From an uncultured Peptoniphilus sp. (GTDB lineage: Bacteria; Bacillota; Clostridia; Tissierellales; Peptoniphilaceae), in contig NZ_CAMILN010000015.1 of NCBI RefSeq assembly GCF_946222045.1, positions 1-37,784 of the forward strand: a stretch of DNA of 37,784 nucleotides. The letters are read 5' to 3'. Below are positions 28,299 to 35,412 of the stretch, one piece after another (within the stretch, counting starts at the first letter, position 1; each line of letters starts with the position of its first letter). The position numbers were made by a program, and so were the translations under genes. The notes beneath the pieces are model-generated. The model saw nothing but the letters and a program-made list of their open reading frames with translations, ran no database searches and was not told the DNA's origin.

Positions 28299-29702
28299 TT
28301 AATTAATTCTGTATTTTTTAGAATCTATTGCCACAATTATTACTTGGACTATTGGCATGAGTAAATTGAAAAATAAAAATGGTATATAGTGGACTGTGGG
28401 AACTCCAAGAACTGTAGACATATAAGTTCCACAAGTGTTCCAAGGAATCATGGCTGATGTAACAGTTCCACCTGATTCAAGAGTTGAAGAAAGAAGGGTT
28501 GGGTCAAGATTTCTTTCTTTGTACTCATTTTTAAACATTCTTCCAGGCACAACTATAGAGATGTATTGCTCGGGCATAGATGCGTTGGTAAAGACACAGG
28601 TTAAAATAGTAGAAATAACAAGCCCCACTATAGATTGAACCCTGTGGAGGAACTTCTTAACAATGGCTTCGAGTATTCCAGTCTCTTCTGCAATACCACC
28701 AAACATCATGGCAATAATAGTAAGAGAAATGGAAGACATCATGTTGTTTAGGCCACCAGTTGTCAAGAGTTGGTCCACTGCTTCAAGGCCAGTGTTTGAA
28801 ACATATCCATTAAGACCAGCTGATAAAATGTCACCAAAATTAATGCCTTGGTAGATTGGTCCAAGGATAGCTGCAATAATAATTCCAAGGGCAATTCCAG
28901 GAACTGCTGGGAGTTTTTTTGCAATGGAAATAATTACTACAAGAGGTGCTAGCAAGAGGACAGGAGAAATTGTAAAAGTTTCCTTTAGTCCCCTGGCAAT
29001 TATATTGACATTAGATAGGTCTGCAGATGCTCCTCTATATTTTGCAGATAAGAATCCAAAAATCAAAAGAGTTAAGGCATAGGCAATTAGAGTTGGCTTT
29101 GCCATAGACTTGATGTGAGTGAAGACATCTGTGCCAGCCATAGCTGGTGCAAGGTTTGTTGTATCTGATAGGGGACTCATCTTGTCACCAAAGTAGGCAC
29201 CAGATAAAACTGCGCCTGCAGTGACAGGGGCAGGAATCCCCAGTCCGCTTGCTATACCCATAAGGGCAATCCCCATGGTACCAGCAGTTCCCCAACTTGT
29301 ACCTGTTGCAAGGGAAGTGATTGAAGTAATTAAAACTGTGGCAACAAGAAAAATTGATGGTTTCAAAATCATAAGTCCGTAGTAAATCATTGTTGGGACG
29401 ACTCCTGCCAAGATCCAAACTCCAATTAGGACGCCAATTATGGCCAGGATTATTATGGACTGCATGGCCTGTGATATTCCCTTTATCATTGAGTTCTCAA
29501 TGAACTTCCAAGTGTAGCCAATCTTTAAGGCAACAAGTGAAGCAATTAGAACTCCAATTAGCATAGGTATGTGAGGACTCTCTTCGTATTTTATTATGCT
29601 TATAAACATTATTATTGTAAGAGATGCGAAGGTAAAGAGGGCTTCAGCAAAGTTTGCCTTCCTAACTTCCTTTTCATATTTATTTATATTTTTCTGCTTC
29701 AT
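28299..29702 (-). CDS. NhaC-family Na+/H+ antiporter
   Basis: A 467-residue secondary transporter with about eleven hydrophobic segments. It matches the NhaC family: the motif SLATGTSWGTAGTMGIALMG (about 133-152), AGAVLSGAYFGDKMSPLSDTTNL region (about 165-187) and TSAMIPWNTCGTYMS (about 420-435). The ATG at 29702 is preferred because GAGGTG precedes it, giving MKQKNINKYEK; the upstream ATG at 29723 has no ribosome site. NhaC proteins exchange Na+ for H+, and some relatives exchange malate/lactate or other acids. Its promoter shares the 110-bp divergent region with apt. Confidence 0.92.
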   Translation of the reverse strand: MKQKNINKYEKEVRKANFAEALFTFASLTIIMFISIIKYEESPHIPMLIGVLIASLVALKIGYTWKFIENSMIKGISQAMQSIIILAIIGVLIGVWILAGVVPTMIYYGLMILKPSIFLVATVLITSITSLATGTSWGTAGTMGIALMGIASGLGIPAPVTAGAVLSGAYFGDKMSPLSDTTNLAPAMAGTDVFTHIKSMAKPTLIAYALTLLIFGFLSAKYRGASADLSNVNIIARGLKETFTISPVLLLAPLVVIISIAKKLPAVPGIALGIIIAAILGPIYQGINFGDILSAGLNGYVSNTGLEAVDQLLTTGGLNNMMSSISLTIIAMMFGGIAEETGILEAIVKKFLHRVQSIVGLVISTILTCVFTNASMPEQYISIVVPGRMFKNEYKERNLDPTLLSSTLESGGTVTSAMIPWNTCGTYMSTVLGVPTVHYIPFLFFNLLMPIVQVIIVAIDSKKYRIN

Positions 29703-29784
29703 TAGACACCTCATATATATCAAAAATTTAACATATTATAACATTAAAAAGACCTCATTAAAAGTTTTTATTAGCTTCTAAAGA

Positions 29785-29793
29785 TGGTATACT
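29785..29793 (+). promoter_or_regulatory. Extended -10 promoter of apt
   Basis: TGGTATACT is an extended -10. Transcription would begin near 29800, which rules out the upstream in-frame ATG at 29784 and supports the start at 29814. Confidence 0.55.
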
Positions 29794-29813
29794 ATAAGGG
29801 AATGGGGGAAATT

Positions 29814-30323
29814 ATGGAATTAAAAGATACAATTCGTGCAATTGAAGATTATCCAAAAGAGGGAGTTATCTTTAGGGACATAACAACTCTTTTAAAGGAT
29901 AAAGATGCCTTCAAAAAATCAGTTGATGAAATGGCAGCAAAAATAGATGACGATGTTGATAAAATTATTGGGATTGAAGCTAGGGGCTTTATCTTTGGAG
30001 CAGCTCTTGCCTACAAGTTAAACAAGGGCTTTATACCTGTGAGAAAGCCAGGAAAACTTCCATGGGATAAAATTAGCGAATCTTATGACCTTGAGTATGG
30101 AGAAGACTCCATTGAAATTCACGAAGATGCCATTGAGCCGGGAGAAAAAGTTGTAATAGTAGATGACTTACTTGCAACTGGTGGTACATCAAAGGCCTGT
30201 CTAAAACTTGTCAGGAGCCTAGGGGGAGAAGTGTCTTCACTAGTATTTTTAGCAGAGCTTGAAGCTTTAAATGGAAGAGAAATATTAAAGGGCGAAAAAG
30301 TTCTTTCAGTTATAAAGTATTAA
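29814..30323 (+). CDS. apt: Adenine phosphoribosyltransferase
   Basis: Apt makes AMP from adenine and PRPP for purine salvage in the cytoplasm. The ATG at 29814 has GGGGGAA four bases upstream and gives the usual 169-residue form starting MELKDTIRAIEDYPKEGV. Seen are FRDITTLLKD, the IEARGFIFGAALAYKL segment, the flexible loop RKPGKLPW, and the PRPP-binding motif VVIVDDLLATGGTSKA near residue 120. Alone in its transcription unit. Confidence 0.96.
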   Translation: MELKDTIRAIEDYPKEGVIFRDITTLLKDKDAFKKSVDEMAAKIDDDVDKIIGIEARGFIFGAALAYKLNKGFIPVRKPGKLPWDKISESYDLEYGEDSIEIHEDAIEPGEKVVIVDDLLATGGTSKACLKLVRSLGGEVSSLVFLAELEALNGREILKGEKVLSVIKY

Positions 30324-30351
30324 AATTTATTGTAAAAACAGATATAATGAT

Positions 30352-30380
30352 TTAGACTGTTATATGATATGAATTATATA
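30352..30380 (+). promoter_or_regulatory. Candidate promoter of thiC riboswitch transcript
   Basis: TTAGAC (30352-30357), a 17-bp spacer and TATATA (30375-30380) precede the riboswitch by about 40 bp. The match is moderate; an alternative TATAAT lies at 30343-30348. Confidence 0.4.
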
Positions 30381-30422
30381 TTTATTTTTAAGAATAATGT
30401 AATTTATAAATTAAATAAATAA

Positions 30423-30536
30423 ACTTATGGGAGCAATATGCTGAGAGGAGTTAAGACTCGACCATTTTACTTGTTAGGATAATGCCTTGACGAGGAAAAG
30501 TAATATTACTCCTATAATTTTATAGGAGGTTTTTTT
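30423..30536 (+). promoter_or_regulatory. TPP riboswitch with terminator/ribosome-site sequester, controlling thiC
   Basis: The THI element core is clear: CTGAGA at 30441, ACC at 30461, GGATAATGCC at 30477-30486 and GACGAGGA. An extra small hairpin (GAG/CTC) lies between CTGAGA and ACC. The expression platform is CTCCTATA (30509-30516) pairing with TATAGGAG (30521-30528), then seven T. The thiC AGGAGG is inside the right arm. GGAGCAATAT (30430-30439), part of the aptamer, can instead pair with ATATTACTCC (30503-30512) and would act as anti-terminator. TPP binding should therefore switch thiC off. Confidence 0.93.
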
Positions 30537-30540
30537 ATTT

Positions 30541-31842
30541 ATGAAGTATGCTACTCAAATGGAAGCAGCAAAAAATGGATTTGTTACAGAAGAAATGAAA
30601 ATTGTAGCAAAAAAGGAAAATGTATCTTGTGAATACTTGCTAGAAAAAATTGCCTGTGGTGAAATTGTAATACCAAAGAATAAAAATCACAAATCAATTT
30701 CACCTGAGGGTATTGGAAGTGGACTTAGGACTAAAATCAATGTAAACCTGGGAATTTCCAAGGACTTAAATGACATTGATATGGAGATGAAAAAGGTAGA
30801 CATGGCACTGTCTATGGGTGCAGAATCCATAATGGATCTTTCAAATTATGGCAAGACTCAAGAGTTTAGAAAAAGGCTAATTGAAAAGTCCACTGCCATG
30901 ATAGGGACTGTTCCAATGTATGATGCAGTTGGATTTTTAGACAAGGGTCTTTCCTACATAAAGGCAGAGGAATTTTTAGACGTAGTTAGAAATCATGCTG
31001 AAAATGGAGTTGACTTTGTTACAATTCACGCAGGTATAAATAGGGCCAATTCAGAAATATTCATGAGAAATAGACGTGTAAATGAAATTGTATCTCGTGG
31101 TGGTTCTCTTCTCTTTGGCTGGATGAAGATGAATGATCAAGAGAATCCTTTTTATGAATATTATGATGAACTGTTGGATATTTGTCGTGAATATGATGTA
31201 ACTCTTTCTTTAGGAGATTCACTAAGACCAGGTGGCATCCACGACGCAACAGACCCATCTCAAATAGCAGAACTTATTACACTTGGAGAACTTACAAAAA
31301 GAGCATGGGAAAAAGATGTGCAGGTAATTATTGAAGGACCAGGTCACGTGCCAATTGGTGATATTGAGATGAATGTAAAGCTTCAAAAGAAACTTTGTCA
31401 CAATGCTCCTTTCTATGTGTTGGGACCTCTTGTTACAGATGTTGCGCCAGGTTATGACCATATTACATCTGCAATTGGAGGTGCAATTGCTGCAGCTCAT
31501 GGAGCAGACTTTCTTTGTTATGTAACACCTGCTGAACATTTAAAACTTCCCGATGTTAATGATGTTCGTGAAGGTATTGTAGCTTGTAAGATTGCAGCTC
31601 ATGCAGGAGACATTAATAAAATAAAGGATGCGAGAAATTGGGATCTTGAAATGAGCAAAAGACGCCAAAAAATCGATTGGGAAGGCATGTTTGAAATTGC
31701 TCTTGATAAAGAAAAACCAAGAGAGTACAGAAATTCATCCATACCTGAAGAGGAGAATACATGTACTATGTGTGGATCAATGTGCTCTGCAAAGAACATG
31801 AACCTTATACTTGAGGGCAAGGACATAAAAATAGAAGGGTAA
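30541..31842 (+). CDS. thiC: Phosphomethylpyrimidine synthase (HMP-P synthase)
   Basis: ThiC is a radical-SAM enzyme that converts AIR, a purine intermediate, into HMP-phosphate, the pyrimidine half of thiamine. The 433 residues show the N-terminal MKYATQMEAAKNG, GIGSGLRTKINVNLG near 58, DLSNYGK, the central SLGDSLRPGGIHDATD near 223, VIIEGPGHVPIGDIEMN near 268, the PLVTDVAPGYDHITSAIGGA region near 298, and the C-terminal iron-sulfur motif CTMCGSMC near 412-419 (CxxCx4C order typical of ThiC). The length corresponds to the shorter Firmicute form. The upstream TPP riboswitch controls it directly. Confidence 0.97.
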   Translation: MKYATQMEAAKNGFVTEEMKIVAKKENVSCEYLLEKIACGEIVIPKNKNHKSISPEGIGSGLRTKINVNLGISKDLNDIDMEMKKVDMALSMGAESIMDLSNYGKTQEFRKRLIEKSTAMIGTVPMYDAVGFLDKGLSYIKAEEFLDVVRNHAENGVDFVTIHAGINRANSEIFMRNRRVNEIVSRGGSLLFGWMKMNDQENPFYEYYDELLDICREYDVTLSLGDSLRPGGIHDATDPSQIAELITLGELTKRAWEKDVQVIIEGPGHVPIGDIEMNVKLQKKLCHNAPFYVLGPLVTDVAPGYDHITSAIGGAIAAAHGADFLCYVTPAEHLKLPDVNDVREGIVACKIAAHAGDINKIKDARNWDLEMSKRRQKIDWEGMFEIALDKEKPREYRNSSIPEEENTCTMCGSMCSAKNMNLILEGKDIKIEG

Positions 31843-31932
31843 GCCACTAGTGTATATTGTTAAGAAATTCTTGTGAAATAAAAAATAATTTAATAAAAGA
31901 ATAATTTAATTAAAGAATAAAAAATAAAAAAA

Positions 31933-32048
31933 GGGAGCTTGTTGACAGGCTGAGAGGAAATTGTTAATTTCGACCGTTACCTGATTTGGATAATGCCAAC
32001 GTAGGGATATAAGGACTTTAGCTGCTCTGTCAACATTTCTCGGGAGGT
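31933..32048 (+). promoter_or_regulatory. Second TPP riboswitch, controlling thiW-thiD-thiM/E
   Basis: The conserved core is again present: GGCTGAGA at 31948, ACC at 31973, CCTGATTTGGATAATGCC (31980-31997) and AACGTAGGGA. The insert hairpin GAAATT/AATTTC occupies the same place as in the first riboswitch. GTTGACAG (31941-31948) pairs perfectly with CTGTCAAC (32027-32034), closing the element. No T-tract terminator follows. The thiW ribosome site CGGGAGG comes 8 bases later, so control is probably translational. Confidence 0.92.
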
Positions 32049-32052
32049 TAAT

Positions 32053-32547
32053 ATGAAATCTAATACTAAGAAGTTGACTATGGCAGCTTTTTTTGTTGCC
32101 ATTGGAGTTGTTTTTTCCTTTGTAAATATTCCTGTGGGTCTTGCAAAATGTTATCCAATTCAACACATGGTTAATGTTTTATCGGCCGTACTACTGGGAC
32201 CACTTTACTCAGTGCTTGTAGCCTTTTGCACGTCACTTATTAGGAATATTTCTGGAACAGGATCCCTTATGGCCTTTCCAGGTTCAATGATAGGGGCATT
32301 TTTTGCAGGGATATTATTCTATAAGACGAAAAAACTTTCCCTTGCCTTTTTAGGTGAAGTAATAGGTACAGGTCTTATGGGGGCACTCTTAGCATATCCT
32401 ATTGCTAAGTTTTTGTTAGGAAAAGAGATGGCATTGTTTGGAATGGTTATTCCTTTTTCTGTAAGTACCCTAGGTGGTTCAATAATAGGTCTAATAATTA
32501 TTTTAAGTATTAAAAACACTGAGCTTAACAAATATTTTAATTTATAA
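32053..32547 (+). CDS. thiW: Thiazole ECF transporter S component
   Basis: A 164-residue membrane protein with about five hydrophobic segments. It matches the ThiW family of energy-coupling-factor S components, thought to import hydroxyethylthiazole. Seen are LTMAAFFVAIGVVFSF at the start, the KCYPIQHMVNVLSAVLLGP segment (about 36-54), and RNISGTGSLMAFPGSMIGA (about 68-86). It needs shared EcfA/EcfT subunits, which are not in the window. Placement under a TPP riboswitch and before the thiazole kinase supports the substrate. Confidence 0.92.
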   Translation: MKSNTKKLTMAAFFVAIGVVFSFVNIPVGLAKCYPIQHMVNVLSAVLLGPLYSVLVAFCTSLIRNISGTGSLMAFPGSMIGAFFAGILFYKTKKLSLAFLGEVIGTGLMGALLAYPIAKFLLGKEMALFGMVIPFSVSTLGGSIIGLIIILSIKNTELNKYFNL

Positions 32548-32557
32548 GGAAGTATAA

Positions 32558-33364
32558 ATGGAAATTAAAAAAATTCTTACTATAGCTGGATCTGACTCCA
32601 GTGGTGGTGCAGGTATACAAGCAGACTTAAAAACTATAACCACATATAAGTATTATGGGATGAGTGCAATTACAGCAATAACAGCTCAAAATACTCTTGG
32701 AGTTCAGGATTCACTGACAGTTGATGATGCAATGCTTAAGGCTCAACTTGAATCTATTTGTCAAGACATTCTTCCTGATGCTGTAAAGATTGGAATGGTT
32801 GCAAGTCCAGGTCAGGTAGAAATTATAGCAGAAGTAATTGATAGGTATTTAAGGGATATCCCCATAGTTTTAGACCCAGTTATTACATCTACAAGTGGAT
32901 TTACTCTTGTGCCTGATGATACTTTAGAGAAGATGAAGGAAGTTCTTTTTGATAAAGTGACATTAATCACTCCAAACCTTATTGAAGCTGGGATTATTTA
33001 TGGAAAAGAAATTGAAAATCATGATGATATGAAAGAAGCAGGAAAATTTTTATTTGAAAAATATAAAACTCCCTTCTTAATTAAGGGTGGACATCTTGAA
33101 GAATCAAAGGATGACTTTCTTTGTGATGAGGATGGCATCTTTATTATAGAAGGAAAGAATATTGAAAATAAAAATACACATGGGACAGGTTGTACTCTTT
33201 CCAGTGCCTTGGCATGTGAGCTCAGTAGGGGAAAAAATCTTATGGATTCAGTTATAGCTGCGAAAAAATATTTAAGTGGTGCAATAGCCTTTTTTTATGA
33301 TATAGGAAAAGGCCGAGGTCCACTCTATCATATGTACAATTTAAGTGATAAAGATGAAAATTAA
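32558..33364 (+). CDS. thiD: HMP/HMP-P kinase
   Basis: ThiD phosphorylates hydroxymethylpyrimidine and its phosphate to HMP pyrophosphate. The 268-residue ribokinase-fold protein has ILTIAGSDSSGGAGIQADLKT at the start, MSAITAITAQNT near 43, the VLDPVITSTSG stretch near 108, TPNLIEA, and the anion-hole motif GTGCTLSSALA near 209. AAGGAAGT precedes the ATG. The gene overlaps thiM/E slightly. It completes the pyrimidine branch begun by ThiC. Confidence 0.96.
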   Translation: MEIKKILTIAGSDSSGGAGIQADLKTITTYKYYGMSAITAITAQNTLGVQDSLTVDDAMLKAQLESICQDILPDAVKIGMVASPGQVEIIAEVIDRYLRDIPIVLDPVITSTSGFTLVPDDTLEKMKEVLFDKVTLITPNLIEAGIIYGKEIENHDDMKEAGKFLFEKYKTPFLIKGGHLEESKDDFLCDEDGIFIIEGKNIENKNTHGTGCTLSSALACELSRGKNLMDSVIAAKKYLSGAIAFFYDIGKGRGPLYHMYNLSDKDEN

Positions 33365-34742
33365 ATGCGATTTAAAAAAACTAAGGGATAAGGCCCCCTT
33401 AGCACATATTATTTCCAATGGTGTTACTAGGGGAAGGGTTGCTGACTTTGCCCTATCTATAGGTGCAAGTCCAATGATGGCAGAGTATTCTAAAGAGGTA
33501 TCTGAAATTACAAAAAAATCATCAGTCCTTGTTTTGAATATGGGAATGTTAAATGAAGACAAGATTGAAGCCATTAAAATTGCAGCAAAGACAGCAAAAG
33601 AAAATAATATTCCCACTGTCCTTGATCCAGTTGGCGTTGCATCTAGCGAGATAAGAAGGGATTTGGCAGAGTATCTTCTGGACAATTTTAAGTTTAACGT
33701 CATTAGAGGAAATTTTAATGAAATAAATTATTTGGCTGGAGGCAAAGCCTTTGCTGGCATAGACTCAAGGGATAAAGATTTATCTGAAGATGACTTTATA
33801 GAGCTTGCATTAAAGATGAATGAGAAAAGTGGAGCAACAGTTGTTGTAAGTGGCAAGTATGAAGTTATAGCTAACTCTCACATGCTTATATCCATACCTG
33901 GAGGTCACAATAGCCTGAGAAAAATAAGTGGACTGGGAGACATGGAATCAGCAATGATAGGTTCTCTTTTGGCATCGCCCTTGTCAAACCTCAAAGCCTG
34001 TGCTATTGCAGGAATATTTTTCAGACAGCTTGTAGGAGAAGTAATAGTTAATAAGGCAATAACCGTTCAAGATATAATAAGAAAAATTCAAAGCACAGAT
34101 GAAATAAGTGGAGATATTAAAGTATTATCGCCAAGCTATAAATTTGAGAGGCCAAGTTTGTATGGAATTTCCGATGGCAAAGATTTATTAAAAATAAAAA
34201 ATGCTATAAAGGGCGGGATGAAAATTTATCAACTGAGAGACAAGTTTTCTGATGAAAATTTACTTGGAGAAAAAATAATAAATATAAAAAAAGAAATTGA
34301 AGGGGATTGCTTATTTATATTAAATGATAACCTAAAACTTGCAAAAAAATATAAGACATCACTTCATCTGGGACAAGATGACGAAGAAATTTCTGTCGCT
34401 AGAAAGAACTTAGGTAGAGAAAGAATAATTGGAGCAACGGCAAAAACTTGTGAACTGGCAATTGATGCAGAGAATATGGGGTCATCTTATATTGGTAGTG
34501 GTGCTTTCTTTGAAACAGAAACTAAAAAAGGGGCATCAATGATAAGCTTGGAAATTTTCAAGGAAATAAGAGATAGTGTTTTAATACCAGTATTCCCAAT
34601 AGGTGGTATAAATAATGAAAACCTAGACTTATTTAAGGGAGTTGATATTCCTGGTGTTTGTATGTCTAGTGGAATTTTTTCGCTTGAAGAGAATGAAGTA
34701 GAGGAAAATGTAAGGGAAATAATAAGTAAGTTAAAACATTAA
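33354..34742 (+). CDS. Bifunctional hydroxyethylthiazole kinase / thiamine-phosphate synthase fusion (ThiM-ThiE)
   Basis: Residues about 1-262 are ThiM, which phosphorylates salvaged thiazole: KAPLAHIISN near 15, LSIGASPMMAEYSKEV, VLDPVGV near 99, and the active-site loop SGLGDMESAM near 203. Residues about 268-462 are ThiE, which joins HMP-PP and thiazole-P: YGISDG, KIYQLRDK, LNDN, SLHLGQDD, IGATAKT, YIGSGAFFETETK, FPIGGI and SSGIF. The usual ThiM GTGC cysteine is Asp here. The ATG at 33354 is given; a GTG at 33345 is the alternative, and both overlap thiD. One polypeptide thus does the last two salvage steps before ThiL, which is not in view. Confidence 0.92.
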   Translation: MKIKCDLKKLRDKAPLAHIISNGVTRGRVADFALSIGASPMMAEYSKEVSEITKKSSVLVLNMGMLNEDKIEAIKIAAKTAKENNIPTVLDPVGVASSEIRRDLAEYLLDNFKFNVIRGNFNEINYLAGGKAFAGIDSRDKDLSEDDFIELALKMNEKSGATVVVSGKYEVIANSHMLISIPGGHNSLRKISGLGDMESAMIGSLLASPLSNLKACAIAGIFFRQLVGEVIVNKAITVQDIIRKIQSTDEISGDIKVLSPSYKFERPSLYGISDGKDLLKIKNAIKGGMKIYQLRDKFSDENLLGEKIINIKKEIEGDCLFILNDNLKLAKKYKTSLHLGQDDEEISVARKNLGRERIIGATAKTCELAIDAENMGSSYIGSGAFFETETKKGASMISLEIFKEIRDSVLIPVFPIGGINNENLDLFKGVDIPGVCMSSGIFSLEENEVEENVREIISKLKH

Positions 34743-34754
34743 ATATTTAAACAG

Positions 34755-34791
34755 AAAACATCTGCGAGATAAAATCTTACAGATGTTTTTT
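34755..34791 (+). terminator. Terminator of the thi operon
   Basis: AAAACATCTG (34755-34764) pairs with CAGATGTTTT (34780-34789), with a T tract. It lies 12 bp past the stop. Confidence 0.9.
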
Positions 34792-34810
34792 CTTTGTAAA
34801 ATATTTAATT

Positions 34811-35299
34811 TTAATTTCTTTTTGCTGCTGTGTCTTTAATATTATTTACGCAAAGGGTGAGGGCGAGGAGGACCTTGGTGTATTTATCGTCATAAACACT
34901 TAGCTTGTAGGCATCAGCCAAGGAAATGAAGGTTTCTTCGATTTCTCCAATTAGTTTCTCTCCCCTATAGATTTCAAAATTAAAAAAGGGAAATTGACCT
35001 TCCAAACTTAGGGACTCGCCATCATAATCTATTTTAATCTTTCTAATTAGGAAGCTAATTTTCGACTCAACCCGCATAAATCTGCCGTCGGAAAAATTAA
35101 CATTAAACTTTTGAAGGAGGGAGAAGACTTCCTTTTCAATTTTTAAAATTTCATTTCCATCTATATCAGAAATCTTCACATCATAGCCAATGAGTGTAAA
35201 ATCTTGGTCTACATAATAAACTTCTCTTCCATCGTCATCTAGGATGGGGTAGTGGTCTGTAATCTTAAAAAGATTTTCTTTAAAATAATAATTTTTCAT
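34811..35299 (-). CDS. LURP-one-related / tubby-like domain protein
   Basis: A 162-residue protein with the LURP-one/scramblase-like beta-barrel pattern. DYPI-type YPILDDDGREVYYVDQ opens it, then KISDIDGNEILKIEKEV, FSDGRFMRVESK, and the closing FEIYRGEKLIGEIEE and VYDDKY strands. Bacterial members (YxjI-like) are of unknown function; the fold is related to phospholipid scramblases and tubby proteins. No signal peptide or membrane helix is seen. AAGGAGGAG precedes the ATG. It is downstream of hutU but separated by a terminator, so independently expressed. Confidence 0.8.
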   Translation of the reverse strand: MKNYYFKENLFKITDHYPILDDDGREVYYVDQDFTLIGYDVKISDIDGNEILKIEKEVFSLLQKFNVNFSDGRFMRVESKISFLIRKIKIDYDGESLSLEGQFPFFNFEIYRGEKLIGEIEETFISLADAYKLSVYDDKYTKVLLALTLCVNNIKDTAAKRN

Positions 35300-35361
35300 G
35301 ACTCCTCCTTGGACTAAAGCTATATCTTAAATGATTTTATAATTTTATAAAGTTAATTACA

Positions 35362-35396
35362 AGAAAAAAATAAAACCCCACAGAAGCTGTGGGGTT
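35362..35396 (-). terminator. Terminator of hutU
   Basis: The 10-bp stem AACCCCACAG (35374-35383) / CTGTGGGGTT (35387-35396) runs on the minus strand into TTTTATTTTTTT. Confidence 0.93.
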
Positions 35397-35412
35397 AAAA
35401 AATATTTAGATA

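Noticed and set aside
29784..29813. Upstream ATG for apt
   Set aside because: It overlaps the extended -10 box and would lie upstream of the transcription start; the family N-terminus begins at 29814.
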